Of a stretch of 38,737 nucleotides of DNA, positions 26,448 to 34,161 are shown one piece after another. The DNA is from Flavobacteriales bacterium (lineage in GTDB: Bacteria; Bacteroidota; Bacteroidia; Flavobacteriales; Schleiferiaceae). Under the pieces are notes generated by a model. It did not search any database. It was not told where the DNA came from and worked only from the letters and a program-made list of their open reading frames with translations. How positions within the stretch are numbered: position 1 is the stretch's first letter; every line of letters begins with the position of its first letter. The position numbers and the translations under genes were made by a program. The stretch covers positions 1 to 38,737 of the forward strand of contig REDE01000139.1 of the NCBI GenBank assembly GCA_007693635.1, in the 5' to 3' direction.

Positions 26448-27548
26448 ATGGCAAACGATTATGATTTTTTGATATTAGGTGGTGGTGGAGCGGGCCGATT
26501 ATTGGTTAAAGCCATGTATCATAAGGGCTTTATGGATAAATATCGCATTGCATTGCTCGATAAGGAAATCAAAACCGACGACGACCGCACCTGGTGTTTC
26601 TGGGCTAAAGACGCTGAGTTTCCGGAATTGGAAGCATTAATCTCAAATACTTGGGAGCGCAATGTTTTTAATAATGACACATATCCCTTAGCTCCTTATA
26701 AGTATGCGCACCTTTCCTCCAGCTCGCTTTATCGCGACACGGCATTGATGACTACCTATATAAATTGTGATGTTATGCGTTGGCAGGTGTTCGACGACCG
26801 CGTGGAGGTGCAGACTTCTGTGGGTTTACTCACCGCACAAAAGGTTTTTAATTCGATTCAAAATTTTTCAAGTTGTACTTTGCTGCAGTCATTTGTCGGT
26901 TGGCGTATCGTTCATGATAAAAGCGATTTTAATTCGGAAGCAATTAAGATGATGGATTTTTCAATTGAACAGGCGGATACCTCGCAGTTTATGTACGTTT
27001 TGCCATTTTCAGAGAATGTGGCTTTGGTCGAGGTGACGCGTTTTTCAGATACCCCCATCGCAGTATCGGAAGCTGAAGTCTTGTTAAAACAGTACTTAGA
27101 GAACGCAAATTATTCAATATTGAGTTCGGAATCGGGAGTTATACCTATGTGTAGCTCTCTGGATGTGGTTTCGAAAAAACATTCGAAGCACGAGCGAGTG
27201 ATACCAATAGGTACTGCAGGAGGTGCAACAAAGCCAACCACGGGATATACTTTTGTCCGCATGTGGAAACACGCCCAACAAATTGTCGATGCATTGGATG
27301 ATGGTGGGTCCATACCAACTTTATATAGAAAGAGGAGGTTTCGTTTGTACGACCGACTTCTTTTGGATATCATTCAGCGAGAGCCAGCTAAGGCGAAACA
27401 AATTTTTACGATACTATTCACCAATGTATCGCACCCATTAATCTTTAAATTTCTCAATGAAGAAACGAGTATTTTGGAAGAGGCCATTATTTTTAGAACA
27501 CTCCCCAAAATGCTGTTTATTAAAGCCCTTATTCGCGACTTATTATGA
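26448..27548 (+). CDS. crtY: Lycopene beta-cyclase, CrtY type
   Basis: CrtY forms the two beta-ionone rings that turn lycopene into beta-carotene. The 366-residue protein opens with a dinucleotide-binding motif (DFLILGGGGAGRLL, residues 6-19) and has the CrtY hallmark DRTWCFW near residue 47, the MYVLPFS segment, an EVTRFS segment and the IPIGTAGGATKPTTGYTF block near 248-265. Length and layout are those of bacterial CrtY-type cyclases. The last four bases overlap the start of blh (ATGA), so translation is coupled. No other carotenoid gene (crtE, crtB, crtI) is in the window. Confidence 0.92.
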   Translation: MANDYDFLILGGGGAGRLLVKAMYHKGFMDKYRIALLDKEIKTDDDRTWCFWAKDAEFPELEALISNTWERNVFNNDTYPLAPYKYAHLSSSSLYRDTALMTTYINCDVMRWQVFDDRVEVQTSVGLLTAQKVFNSIQNFSSCTLLQSFVGWRIVHDKSDFNSEAIKMMDFSIEQADTSQFMYVLPFSENVALVEVTRFSDTPIAVSEAEVLLKQYLENANYSILSSESGVIPMCSSLDVVSKKHSKHERVIPIGTAGGATKPTTGYTFVRMWKHAQQIVDALDDGGSIPTLYRKRRFRLYDRLLLDIIQREPAKAKQIFTILFTNVSHPLIFKFLNEETSILEEAIIFRTLPKMLFIKALIRDLL

Positions 27549-28393
27549 GATTTTTAGAAACGAAGGCCTTTTATTATCTGCTTGCTCTCCAGATATTACT
27601 TATTATCTTGGCGATATTTGATTATCAAAACATACTCACCGGAGCTTCCATTTTGGGTTTGGCGCTGATAGGGATTCCGCATGGGGCAAATGACGTGCTT
27701 CACCGGCATCACACACCTTTTGGTAAGATGGGGATTTTTTTAAGTGTTTATATTGGACTAATACTCGTCTACGGAGCATTGTGGTTGATTTTCCCTTTGG
27801 TTAGTCTTTTGCTTTTTCTGGCTGTTAGTGTGCACCACTTTGGTCAAACCGTTTTTGAGTCGCGCCACAAGCATCACCTTTCTTCGTATCTGTGGGGTGG
27901 TTTATTTATTTTTTTGCCAGTCGCTATACATAGCAATGAAGCTTTTTCTCTTTTCTCGGAAATGGGAAACAGCGAACTTGTGCCTCCGGATGTGAAGCTT
28001 ATGATAGGTCTATCTGTTTTCCTAGCCGTTTTTATGATGCTGGTAATATGGAAAAACGACTCTCGACGAATGTGGCTCCGGATTTTGATTCAAGTCGTGA
28101 CTTTGGGTATTTGGTTTTATTACGCCCCTTTGTTGGAGGGCTTTCTTTTGGCATTTATTCTTTGGCACGCGGTTCCTTCTTCCAAACAACAGTTTGATTT
28201 CTTTATTGCGAATAACCCTAAGGGAAAAAGTCAATTTTGGCGGACAATGATTGTGTACACCTTTTTTGCGTTCTTAGGTCTTTTAGGATTTGCATATTTT
28301 GAAGTCTTAGATCCGGCATTTTTGTTTATTCTGCTTTCGTTGATTACGCTTCCTCACGCATTGGTTATTCATCAAACCATGCCTAAGCAGTGA
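27545..28393 (+). CDS. blh: Beta-carotene 15,15'-dioxygenase, Brp/Blh family
   Basis: Blh splits beta-carotene into two retinals, the chromophore of the opsin. The 282-residue membrane protein has about seven hydrophobic helices and the iron-binding histidines of the family: IPHGANDVLHRH (His46, His53, His55), VHHFGQ (His97, His98), WHAVPS (His208) and LPHALVIHQ (His271, His276). It is coupled to crtY by a four-base overlap and followed by a terminator, so crtY-blh is a two-gene operon divergent from the opsin. Confidence 0.95.
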   Translation: MRFLETKAFYYLLALQILLIILAIFDYQNILTGASILGLALIGIPHGANDVLHRHHTPFGKMGIFLSVYIGLILVYGALWLIFPLVSLLLFLAVSVHHFGQTVFESRHKHHLSSYLWGGLFIFLPVAIHSNEAFSLFSEMGNSELVPPDVKLMIGLSVFLAVFMMLVIWKNDSRRMWLRILIQVVTLGIWFYYAPLLEGFLLAFILWHAVPSSKQQFDFFIANNPKGKSQFWRTMIVYTFFAFLGLLGFAYFEVLDPAFLFILLSLITLPHALVIHQTMPKQ

Positions 28394-28411
28394 AATACTG
28401 AGATTTAAAGC

Positions 28412-28446
28412 AAAAAAAGGGCCGCTATGTTAGCGACCCTTTTTTT
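28412..28446. terminator. Bidirectional terminator between blh and a T9SS gene
   Basis: A stem of seven A-T pairs, three G-C pairs, one C-A mismatch and four more pairs (28412-28426 with 28432-28446) has a 5-base loop. It lies 18 bases after the blh stop and serves both convergent genes. Confidence 0.88.
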
Positions 28447-28464
28447 GTATGAAGCAAATATGGT

Positions 28465-29184
28465 TTAGTTAACCATGATTTTGCGTGTTGAGTTGAAGCT
28501 TGCTCCGTCGTTGATGCGTACGATGTACACACCTGCAGGCATGTTGCGCAATGCAACTTCCTGACGGGCATTGTGGCCTTCAGCTTTAACAGTTCCGTTT
28601 TGGATTACTTGACCCGCAAGGTTAATAACTTCGAAGTTGATGCGGTCTGCATCAAGAAGTCCTTCAACGTTGATAAACAATGTTCCGTTGGCAAAGTATG
28701 ACTTGTCTTCGGTGTTTTGGAAAACATACTCGCTAACACTAACTGTAGAAGTGTAGGTGATTTGAGCACAATCTTGCCAGTTTGAAGAATCAAGTTCGCC
28801 ACCGGCAGCTGCACCAAAGTGAGCCACGATAATACCACATACATTGATGTTTCCAGACTGTCCACCGTTTACGTTAAGCGGACGAGTGAAGTTTACTGAT
28901 TGTGTTGGAGCCAATGCAGCAGCTAAGATGTTTCCGAAAATCACAGGGTCTCCATTTTGATCTTGCAGTGGAGAACCTCCGAACAAAGGAGCGAAGAAAA
29001 TGGTGTCACCAGCAGGGATGGTTCCAGGACCGTTGTTGGTAATAGACACTTCAAATGTGAATGGCACACCTCCAGTAACGGTTGTTGTGGGAGATACAAG
29101 ACCCAATTCCATGTCGAATGTGGTTTGTGCAGAAAGCATTCCGAATCCAAAAACTGCACTAAGAGCGAATATTAGTTTTCTCAT
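28465..29184 (-). CDS. Secreted protein with T9SS sorting domain
   Basis: This 239-residue protein has a signal peptide ending near LSAQTTF (residue 20), a beta-sandwich domain at about 25-145 of the CARDB/DUF11 kind (FTFEVSITNNGPGTIPAGDT), and a C-terminal T9SS sorting domain (about 160-239) with INLAGQVIQNG, MPAGVYIVRIND and the final TRKIMVN. It should be exported and processed by T9SS. It has its own promoter and is convergent with blh. The role is unknown. Confidence 0.8.
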   Translation of the reverse strand: MRKLIFALSAVFGFGMLSAQTTFDMELGLVSPTTTVTGGVPFTFEVSITNNGPGTIPAGDTIFFAPLFGGSPLQDQNGDPVIFGNILAAALAPTQSVNFTRPLNVNGGQSGNINVCGIIVAHFGAAAGGELDSSNWQDCAQITYTSTVSVSEYVFQNTEDKSYFANGTLFINVEGLLDADRINFEVINLAGQVIQNGTVKAEGHNARQEVALRNMPAGVYIVRINDGASFNSTRKIMVN

Positions 29185-29275
29185 TCTGTAAATGAATTTT
29201 GGCTCACTCTGTCATTTGGTGAGAGTTTGCCAGGTTAATAAATAATCGTATCCCACGCGGATACTCTTCAATGGG

Positions 29276-29283
29276 CAAAGTTA
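29276..29283 (-). promoter_or_regulatory. -7 element of the T9SS gene at 28465
   Basis: The minus strand reads TAACTTTG, a perfect TAnnTTTG match, with a TTG about 20 bases further upstream that fits the -33 position. It implies a leader of about 90 bases. Confidence 0.6.
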
Positions 29284-29365
29284 AACGAATGTTTCCAATT
29301 GCGCAATATTCCATCAATGGAAATACATCGGTGATAATTTGGAATGAAAGCGCTTGTTATATCTC

Positions 29366-29860
29366 CTATTTAAAATTAAAGTACCCTTGAGTAATCTGAT
29401 GATTTCCAATGGGTGCAGTGCCCGTAAAGAAGAAGTGACCGCAGGCGGTTTGGGCGTCGATGTCGTAATTTCTCAAAATGAATTGTGCACCAGAAAAACA
29501 ATCGTGGGAGTAGAAACGGTATTTTCCATCGGGAAAAACCTCAAGTAGGGTCCCGTCTCCTTTGCGTTCAGGCCCGCATGTGGAAGGTGTGCTGTCGTTA
29601 TAAAAATTGAGGTTTAGGCGATACTGATTGCTTTGGTCGACAAAAAACATGGTTACAAAGACACCAGAGTCGGTGACCTCTACGAAATTCCACTGGTTTC
29701 TTCCGGCACTAATTTTTTGTGAGCCATTGAATCGAAACATGGTCACCGTTTCGTCACCACATTCGTATTCGGTGGAATAGGTCACGGCTTCTGCTTCTTC
29801 AATGGTGCAGGCTGAAAAAATCAGCAGAGCAAGGGATGCGATTAGAAGTAAATTCCTCAT
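29366..29860 (-). CDS. Putative lipoprotein of unknown function
   Basis: This 164-residue protein starts MRNLLLIASLALLIFSAC, a lipoprotein signal with the lipobox ending at Cys18. The mature part has several cysteines (in YECGDE, TCGPER, HDCFSG and ACGHFF) and beta-strand patterns ending GYFNFK, like small lipocalin-like or DUF-type Bacteroidota lipoproteins. I do not recognise the family. The frame can also start at a GTG at 29866, but that base belongs to a -7 promoter box, so the ATG at 29860 is used. It follows the UbiA-family gene by about 20 bases and may also be read from that operon. Confidence 0.7.
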   Translation of the reverse strand: MRNLLLIASLALLIFSACTIEEAEAVTYSTEYECGDETVTMFRFNGSQKISAGRNQWNFVEVTDSGVFVTMFFVDQSNQYRLNLNFYNDSTPSTCGPERKGDGTLLEVFPDGKYRFYSHDCFSGAQFILRNYDIDAQTACGHFFFTGTAPIGNHQITQGYFNFK

Positions 29861-29865
29861 GCCCA

Positions 29866-29873
29866 CAAAAGTA
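29866..29873 (-). promoter_or_regulatory. -7 element just before the lipoprotein gene
   Basis: The minus strand reads TACTTTTG, a perfect TAnnTTTG match, ending only 5 bases before the ATG at 29860. Transcription would begin at or next to the start codon, so the transcript would be leaderless or nearly so. Confidence 0.45.
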
Positions 29874-29880
29874 CAATACC

Positions 29881-30798
29881 CTATTCAAATAAAAATGGTA
29901 AAAGCAAAATCCCGCTAATTAGTCCGCCTCGAAGCACAAGGTGCATGTAGGCTGCGCGTCGAAATCGTTTGGGTGTACGGAAGAAAAAGAGAATATACGA
30001 ATACGCGACTATGCTCAATAGGGCAAAAATTTGGGCGTATTGGGAAAAAGAATTCCCTTGGAAAGTCACGAACCAAAATCCCAAGGCGATAAGAATGCCC
30101 ACCACAGCGTAGGCTCTCAGCATTTTCACGGCTTTAGAAAGTCCTAGAGCCACCGGTACAGTTTGATACTCCATTATTACGTCACCTCTAAAAAACCGTA
30201 AATCTTTCACGCTTTCTTTCATGAACAGCATCCATGAGTAGAAAAAACCGTAATAAAACACCAAGGGATTGGCTTCACGGTAGTAAAGTAGGAGTCCAAA
30301 AAAGGGGATAACCACCAGAAAGGTGGCGATAAGATTTCCTAAAAGAGTTATTTTTTTGAATTTATGACTGTACGCCCAAAGCAAAAACGCATACACACTG
30401 TAATAAACGAATGCTCGAAAACTCACACTTAGCGCAATCAATGATCCCAATATGCTAACGCTGAAATAGGTGTATAGCATCCGGGCCTTTGGAATGCTTG
30501 ATTCAATGGCTGTGCGAATGGGCCGGTTAATTCTGTCTTTTTCTTTGTCGTAGAAATTATTGATGATATACCCCCCGGCAGTTAATAGAGCTACGGAAAA
30601 GATTAACCCGTGAAGTTTAAAATCGGTTAGGGTGTGGCGCCAGTTCTCGGAATCGTTGAAAAGAAAGACTGCGGCAATGTATTGGGATACAACAATGGCG
30701 GCCACATTTTGCCACCGCAGCTGCAATAAGAAAGCGACCGCCGAAATCACTTTAGACCTAAGAGGAATTCCGGAAAGGATTTTACCTACTACAGACAT
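29881..30798 (-). CDS. UbiA-family prenyltransferase
   Basis: This 305-residue protein has about eight to nine membrane helices and the two aspartate-rich motifs of UbiA enzymes: NNFYDKEKDRINRP (Asn80/81, Asp84, Asp88) and KDLRFFRGD near residue 200. It moves an isoprenoid diphosphate onto an acceptor in the membrane. Bacteroidota members of similar layout are often annotated as geranylgeranylglycerol-phosphate geranylgeranyltransferase, but the acceptor cannot be read here. It lies 45 bases downstream of mevalonate kinase on the same strand, which fits a role using the prenyl pool made by its neighbours. Confidence 0.82.
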   Translation of the reverse strand: MSVVGKILSGIPLRSKVISAVAFLLQLRWQNVAAIVVSQYIAAVFLFNDSENWRHTLTDFKLHGLIFSVALLTAGGYIINNFYDKEKDRINRPIRTAIESSIPKARMLYTYFSVSILGSLIALSVSFRAFVYYSVYAFLLWAYSHKFKKITLLGNLIATFLVVIPFFGLLLYYREANPLVFYYGFFYSWMLFMKESVKDLRFFRGDVIMEYQTVPVALGLSKAVKMLRAYAVVGILIALGFWFVTFQGNSFSQYAQIFALLSIVAYSYILFFFRTPKRFRRAAYMHLVLRGGLISGILLLPFLFE

Positions 30799-30843
30799 GT
30801 GACTGAGGGTTAAAGTGAAATGACTGCGATGTGGTGCTCGCTT

Positions 30844-31761
30844 TTAGAAGCGGTAAATCACCTCTGGCTGGTAATCGGCCAAGTGAGGCTGCGCTTTTTC
30901 AAAATCAGGGGTAAATCCTAAGATATATCCTCCTCCACCAGATCCGCAAAGTTTTAAATAGTACAAACCACTATCTATACCTTTCTCCCATACTTGGTGG
31001 AACTTCTCGGGAATCATGGGGTTGAAGTGTTGTAAGGCGATGTTGCTTAGTTCTTTAATGTTGCGAAGCATGGGCTTGAACTCTCCTTTTAGAAAGGCCT
31101 TAATGCTGGCATCATTGTATTTTTTGAACTGATCTTTCAGCATGGTTCTGAAACCATCCTGCTTCATTTTTTCCATAAAAATATTAACCATTGGCTCGGT
31201 CTCTCCCGGCTGGCCACTGTTTAATAGAAATATAGCGCCCTTGCCTTCTAATATTTGTGAAGGTAAATCTACCGTTCCTAAATCCTCTTTGGAACGAATG
31301 AGAATGGGAATATTCAGGTAACAAATGAGTGGATCTAATCCGCTGCTTTTGCCGTGAAAGTAAGACTCCATTGCGGAAAACATCTTTTTCAAACGCAAAA
31401 TACCTTGTTTGTCAGTATTTTGGTTGGGGAAGATTTTATTTACGGCGTACCGATCATACAGGGCAGCGCAAAGCGCACCGGAACTACCCACTCCAAAGCC
31501 TTGAGGAATGGATGAGTCAAAATATAAACCTTCATTCAAATCGGCTTCTAGCGCGTCGAGGTCTAGAGCCTCGGGCAAGTCTGCCGTACGCATGTAATTC
31601 AGAAAGTCGCGAATGGGCTTGGCTTGTTCAACTTTATCGGAATCAAACTTAATGGTTCCCTTATAAAAGTTGAAGGGTATGGAAAGCCCCATGCTATCGT
31701 CGATGATTCCGTATTCTCCGAAGAGTAGAATTTTCGCGTAAAAGTTAGCGGTTTGCTTCAT
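30844..31761 (-). CDS. Mevalonate kinase, GHMP family
   Basis: This 305-residue GHMP kinase phosphorylates mevalonate in isoprenoid synthesis. The N-terminus has AKILLFGEYG at residues 9-18, the ATP loop is SSIPQGFGVGSSGA at 83-96, the catalytic region reads GKSSGLDP at 137-144, and the C-terminal motif is KLCGSGGGGYILGF. The AKILLFGEY start is typical of mevalonate kinase. Its start overlaps the end of the diphosphomevalonate decarboxylase gene by 17 bases. Phosphomevalonate kinase is not in the window; a different GHMP role is possible but less likely given the neighbour. Confidence 0.85.
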   Translation of the reverse strand: MKQTANFYAKILLFGEYGIIDDSMGLSIPFNFYKGTIKFDSDKVEQAKPIRDFLNYMRTADLPEALDLDALEADLNEGLYFDSSIPQGFGVGSSGALCAALYDRYAVNKIFPNQNTDKQGILRLKKMFSAMESYFHGKSSGLDPLICYLNIPILIRSKEDLGTVDLPSQILEGKGAIFLLNSGQPGETEPMVNIFMEKMKQDGFRTMLKDQFKKYNDASIKAFLKGEFKPMLRNIKELSNIALQHFNPMIPEKFHQVWEKGIDSGLYYLKLCGSGGGGYILGFTPDFEKAQPHLADYQPEVIYRF

Positions 31762-32800
31762 TTGTAAGGTTTTGAGGTCCGGCTCCTATGTGGTCGCAAA
31801 TATACGCGCCATCAGAACATAATGGTTGTAATGTTGATGTAACAAAATCATTAAGCGTATGTTCGATGCTTTTGGGTGCAATTACGTGTACATTGGCGCC
31901 CGCATCGAGGGTGAAGCCTACCGGAATTCCTTCCTTGATTCGGGCGTAGCGAATATGCTCAATGGCCGCTAGGGTATTGGGGCGCATTAATAGGTAATTG
32001 GGTTGCGACGACATCATAAGCGCGTGAAGTCCTAAGGCTTCTTCTTCCACAATGGAAAAAAATGATTCGAGGTCACCGCTTCGCATGGCGCTGATCAGTT
32101 GGTGAAGATTTTCGGGTGCTCTTTCAAAACGCGCTTTGGCGTAGGGATGTCCGTGCATGAGAGCATGTCCGGCCGAACTGGAAACCGACTTTTCACCGCG
32201 ATCGATCAGCAGTACATAATCGAGCATGTTTTGAAAATCCTCGGTAAATGGATCATCGATAGGGACTGCATATTCTTGATGACTCCCCACGACCATTGGG
32301 TGTTTGCCCCATACGGTGTAATTGCCATATACGGAGCGTGCCGCGCTGCCGCTTCCCAATCGCGCACGATGTGAGGCTACGCGAAAAAAACCTCCAATTT
32401 TCTTTCCGGTTATCTGCTCGTCGATGTCGGTAATGCACAAGGCCAAAGCTGCAAATGCAGAAGCAGAAGAGGCTATGCCCGAGGAATGTGGGAAGGTGTT
32501 CGACGACTCAATGGTTAATTTATACTTTTTCAACCAAGAGCATTCAGCGAGAATGGAACGGAAAAAGGCTTGAATTTTTGGTAAAAAATCGGGACGCTCC
32601 TCACCGTCAAACAAAAAACGAATATCCGGAAAGTCTTTGAAAGGAATTTCCTCGGCGGTTACACGGGTTTTTGTGGTACAAGTATTAAGGCTAAAGCTCA
32701 AACTTGCATTGGCGGGCAACTGAATCCCGTATTTCCCCCAGTATTTGATGAGGGCAATATTCGATGGTGCCTGCCAAGAGGCCGTGTAGATTGTTGCCAT
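31745..32800 (-). CDS. mvaD: Diphosphomevalonate decarboxylase
   Basis: MvaD converts mevalonate diphosphate to isopentenyl diphosphate. The 351-residue protein has the family N-terminus APSNIALIKYWGK (residues 11-23), the FPHSSGIASSASAFAALAL loop at 103-121, GSGSAARS, and the DAGANVHVI segment near the C-terminus with the catalytic Asp. All these are specific to this decarboxylase among GHMP proteins. Its ATG shares one base with the fabD stop (TAATG), and mevalonate kinase overlaps its end, so the three genes form one translationally coupled unit. Confidence 0.93.
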   Translation of the reverse strand: MATIYTASWQAPSNIALIKYWGKYGIQLPANASLSFSLNTCTTKTRVTAEEIPFKDFPDIRFLFDGEERPDFLPKIQAFFRSILAECSWLKKYKLTIESSNTFPHSSGIASSASAFAALALCITDIDEQITGKKIGGFFRVASHRARLGSGSAARSVYGNYTVWGKHPMVVGSHQEYAVPIDDPFTEDFQNMLDYVLLIDRGEKSVSSSAGHALMHGHPYAKARFERAPENLHQLISAMRSGDLESFFSIVEEEALGLHALMMSSQPNYLLMRPNTLAAIEHIRYARIKEGIPVGFTLDAGANVHVIAPKSIEHTLNDFVTSTLQPLCSDGAYICDHIGAGPQNLTNEANR

Positions 32801-33684
32801 TAGCTTATGCTTGTTACTTCTGCTTCGCGATGTATTTTTTTTACGAGTCCTTGGAGCACCTTGCCCGGACCAAATTCAACAAAATGTGTAGCGCCATCGG
32901 CAACCATTGCCTCAACGCTTTGTGTCCAACGCACAGCACCGGTCAACTGTTCAATGAGATTTTTGCGAATTTCTGCGGGATCAGTAACCGCGCGAGCAAC
33001 TACATTTTGGTATACCGGACAGCTTGGAGTGTTGAATGTTGTCGACTGAATTGCGGCAGCCAACTCTTCGCGAGCTGGGGCCATAAGGGGCGAGTGAAAA
33101 GCTCCGCCAACCGGTAGGATTAATGCTCTGCGTGCCCCGGCCTCCGTAAGGTTTTTACAGGCCAATTCAACGGCAGATTTGCTTCCGGAAATCACCAGTT
33201 GTCCGGGGCAATTGTAATTGGCTGCAACCACAATCCCTTCGGTTTGTGCACAAATATTTTCTACCACCTCATCGGCAAGTCCTAATACTGCGGCCATTGT
33301 AGAGGGCTCCGCTTCACAAGCCTTTTGCATGGCCTCAGCGCGAATGGAGACAAGCTTTAAAGCGTCGCTGAATTCCAAGGTGCCGTTTGCTACTAAGGCT
33401 GAAAATTCTCCTAACGAATGTCCGGCAACCATTTCGGGCTTTTCGGTGCTTAAAAACTTCGCCGCAACTACGGAATGAATAAAAATGGCCGGTTGGGTTA
33501 CCCGAGTTTGACGCAAATCTTCTTCGCTGCCGGAAAACATTATATCGGTAATGGAAAAACCTAAGGTTTCATTGGCCAATTCAAATAAGGCGCGAGCTTC
33601 GGGGTTGGAGTCGTATAGTTCCTTGCCCATACCTGGAAATTGTGCTCCTTGTCCGGGAAAAATGTGTGCAATCATCGTCTTCAT
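32800..33684 (-). CDS. fabD: Malonyl-CoA:ACP transacylase
   Basis: FabD loads malonate onto acyl carrier protein for fatty acid synthesis. The 294-residue protein has the opening FPGQGAQFPGMG (9-20), the active-site GHSLGE with Ser90, Arg115, and His197 in GGAFHSPL; these make up the transacylase catalytic set. The C-terminus FVEFGPGKVLQGLVKKI is standard. Met4 is an alternative start. It lies 19 bases after queD and overlaps mvaD by one base, linking malonyl-ACP supply and isoprenoid genes on one transcript. Confidence 0.95.
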   Translation of the reverse strand: MKTMIAHIFPGQGAQFPGMGKELYDSNPEARALFELANETLGFSITDIMFSGSEEDLRQTRVTQPAIFIHSVVAAKFLSTEKPEMVAGHSLGEFSALVANGTLEFSDALKLVSIRAEAMQKACEAEPSTMAAVLGLADEVVENICAQTEGIVVAANYNCPGQLVISGSKSAVELACKNLTEAGARRALILPVGGAFHSPLMAPAREELAAAIQSTTFNTPSCPVYQNVVARAVTDPAEIRKNLIEQLTGAVRWTQSVEAMVADGATHFVEFGPGKVLQGLVKKIHREAEVTSIS

Positions 33685-33703
33685 TTTTTAATGGTTATGT
33701 GTG

Positions 33704-34117
33704 CTATTCTCCGTAATACTCCACCGCATTGTTGATGGTTTCTTCGAGTCGGATGCAGTGTAATTTCGCTGTGTGTTCCTCAACCAAGGGCTGTAGAATT
33801 TTCCATATTTCTTCCGCCAAAACTTCGGTTGAGGTAAACTTGCCTCTCATGAACTCAACATCGGTATTGAGGTTTTTGTGGTCGAGTTTTTCAATCACGT
33901 GGTCTTTAATGATGTGTTTTAGGTCGACTAAATTCATCACAAAACCGGTATCGGGATTGATCTTGCCCTTCACGGTCACCGTTAAAGTGAAATTATGTCC
34001 GTGAAAATTACGGTTGGCGCATTTGCCAAAAACCTCATCGTTTTTTTCCGGTGTCCAGTTGGGGTTATACAACTGATGGGCAGCACTAAATCGCTCGGTA
34101 CGCTGGATGTACATCAT
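33704..34117 (-). CDS. queD: 6-carboxytetrahydropterin synthase / PTPS family
   Basis: This 137-residue protein is a QueD/6-pyruvoyltetrahydropterin synthase homologue. Zinc ligands are visible as His14 in FSAAHQL and His39 and His41 in FHGHNF, with the catalytic Cys33 in GKCANRN, then LDHKNLN and the pterin-anchoring Glu in RLEET. It acts on 7,8-dihydroneopterin triphosphate in queuosine synthesis; other queuosine genes are not in the window. Two adjacent ATGs (34117 and 34114) are possible starts. It is the first gene of the fabD-mvaD-kinase-UbiA run. Confidence 0.9.
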   Translation of the reverse strand: MMYIQRTERFSAAHQLYNPNWTPEKNDEVFGKCANRNFHGHNFTLTVTVKGKINPDTGFVMNLVDLKHIIKDHVIEKLDHKNLNTDVEFMRGKFTSTEVLAEEIWKILQPLVEEHTAKLHCIRLEETINNAVEYYGE

Positions 34118-34140
34118 AAATCATTGGGTCTAATCGGCGA

Positions 34141-34148
34141 CAAAGATA
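34141..34148 (-). promoter_or_regulatory. -7 promoter element of the queD operon
   Basis: The minus strand reads TATCTTTG, a perfect TAnnTTTG match, 23 bases upstream of the queD ATG and 13 bases past the end of the TonB receptor gene. It would drive the queD-fabD-mvaD-kinase-UbiA run. Confidence 0.6.
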
Positions 34149-34161
34149 CTATCCTGAGTCT

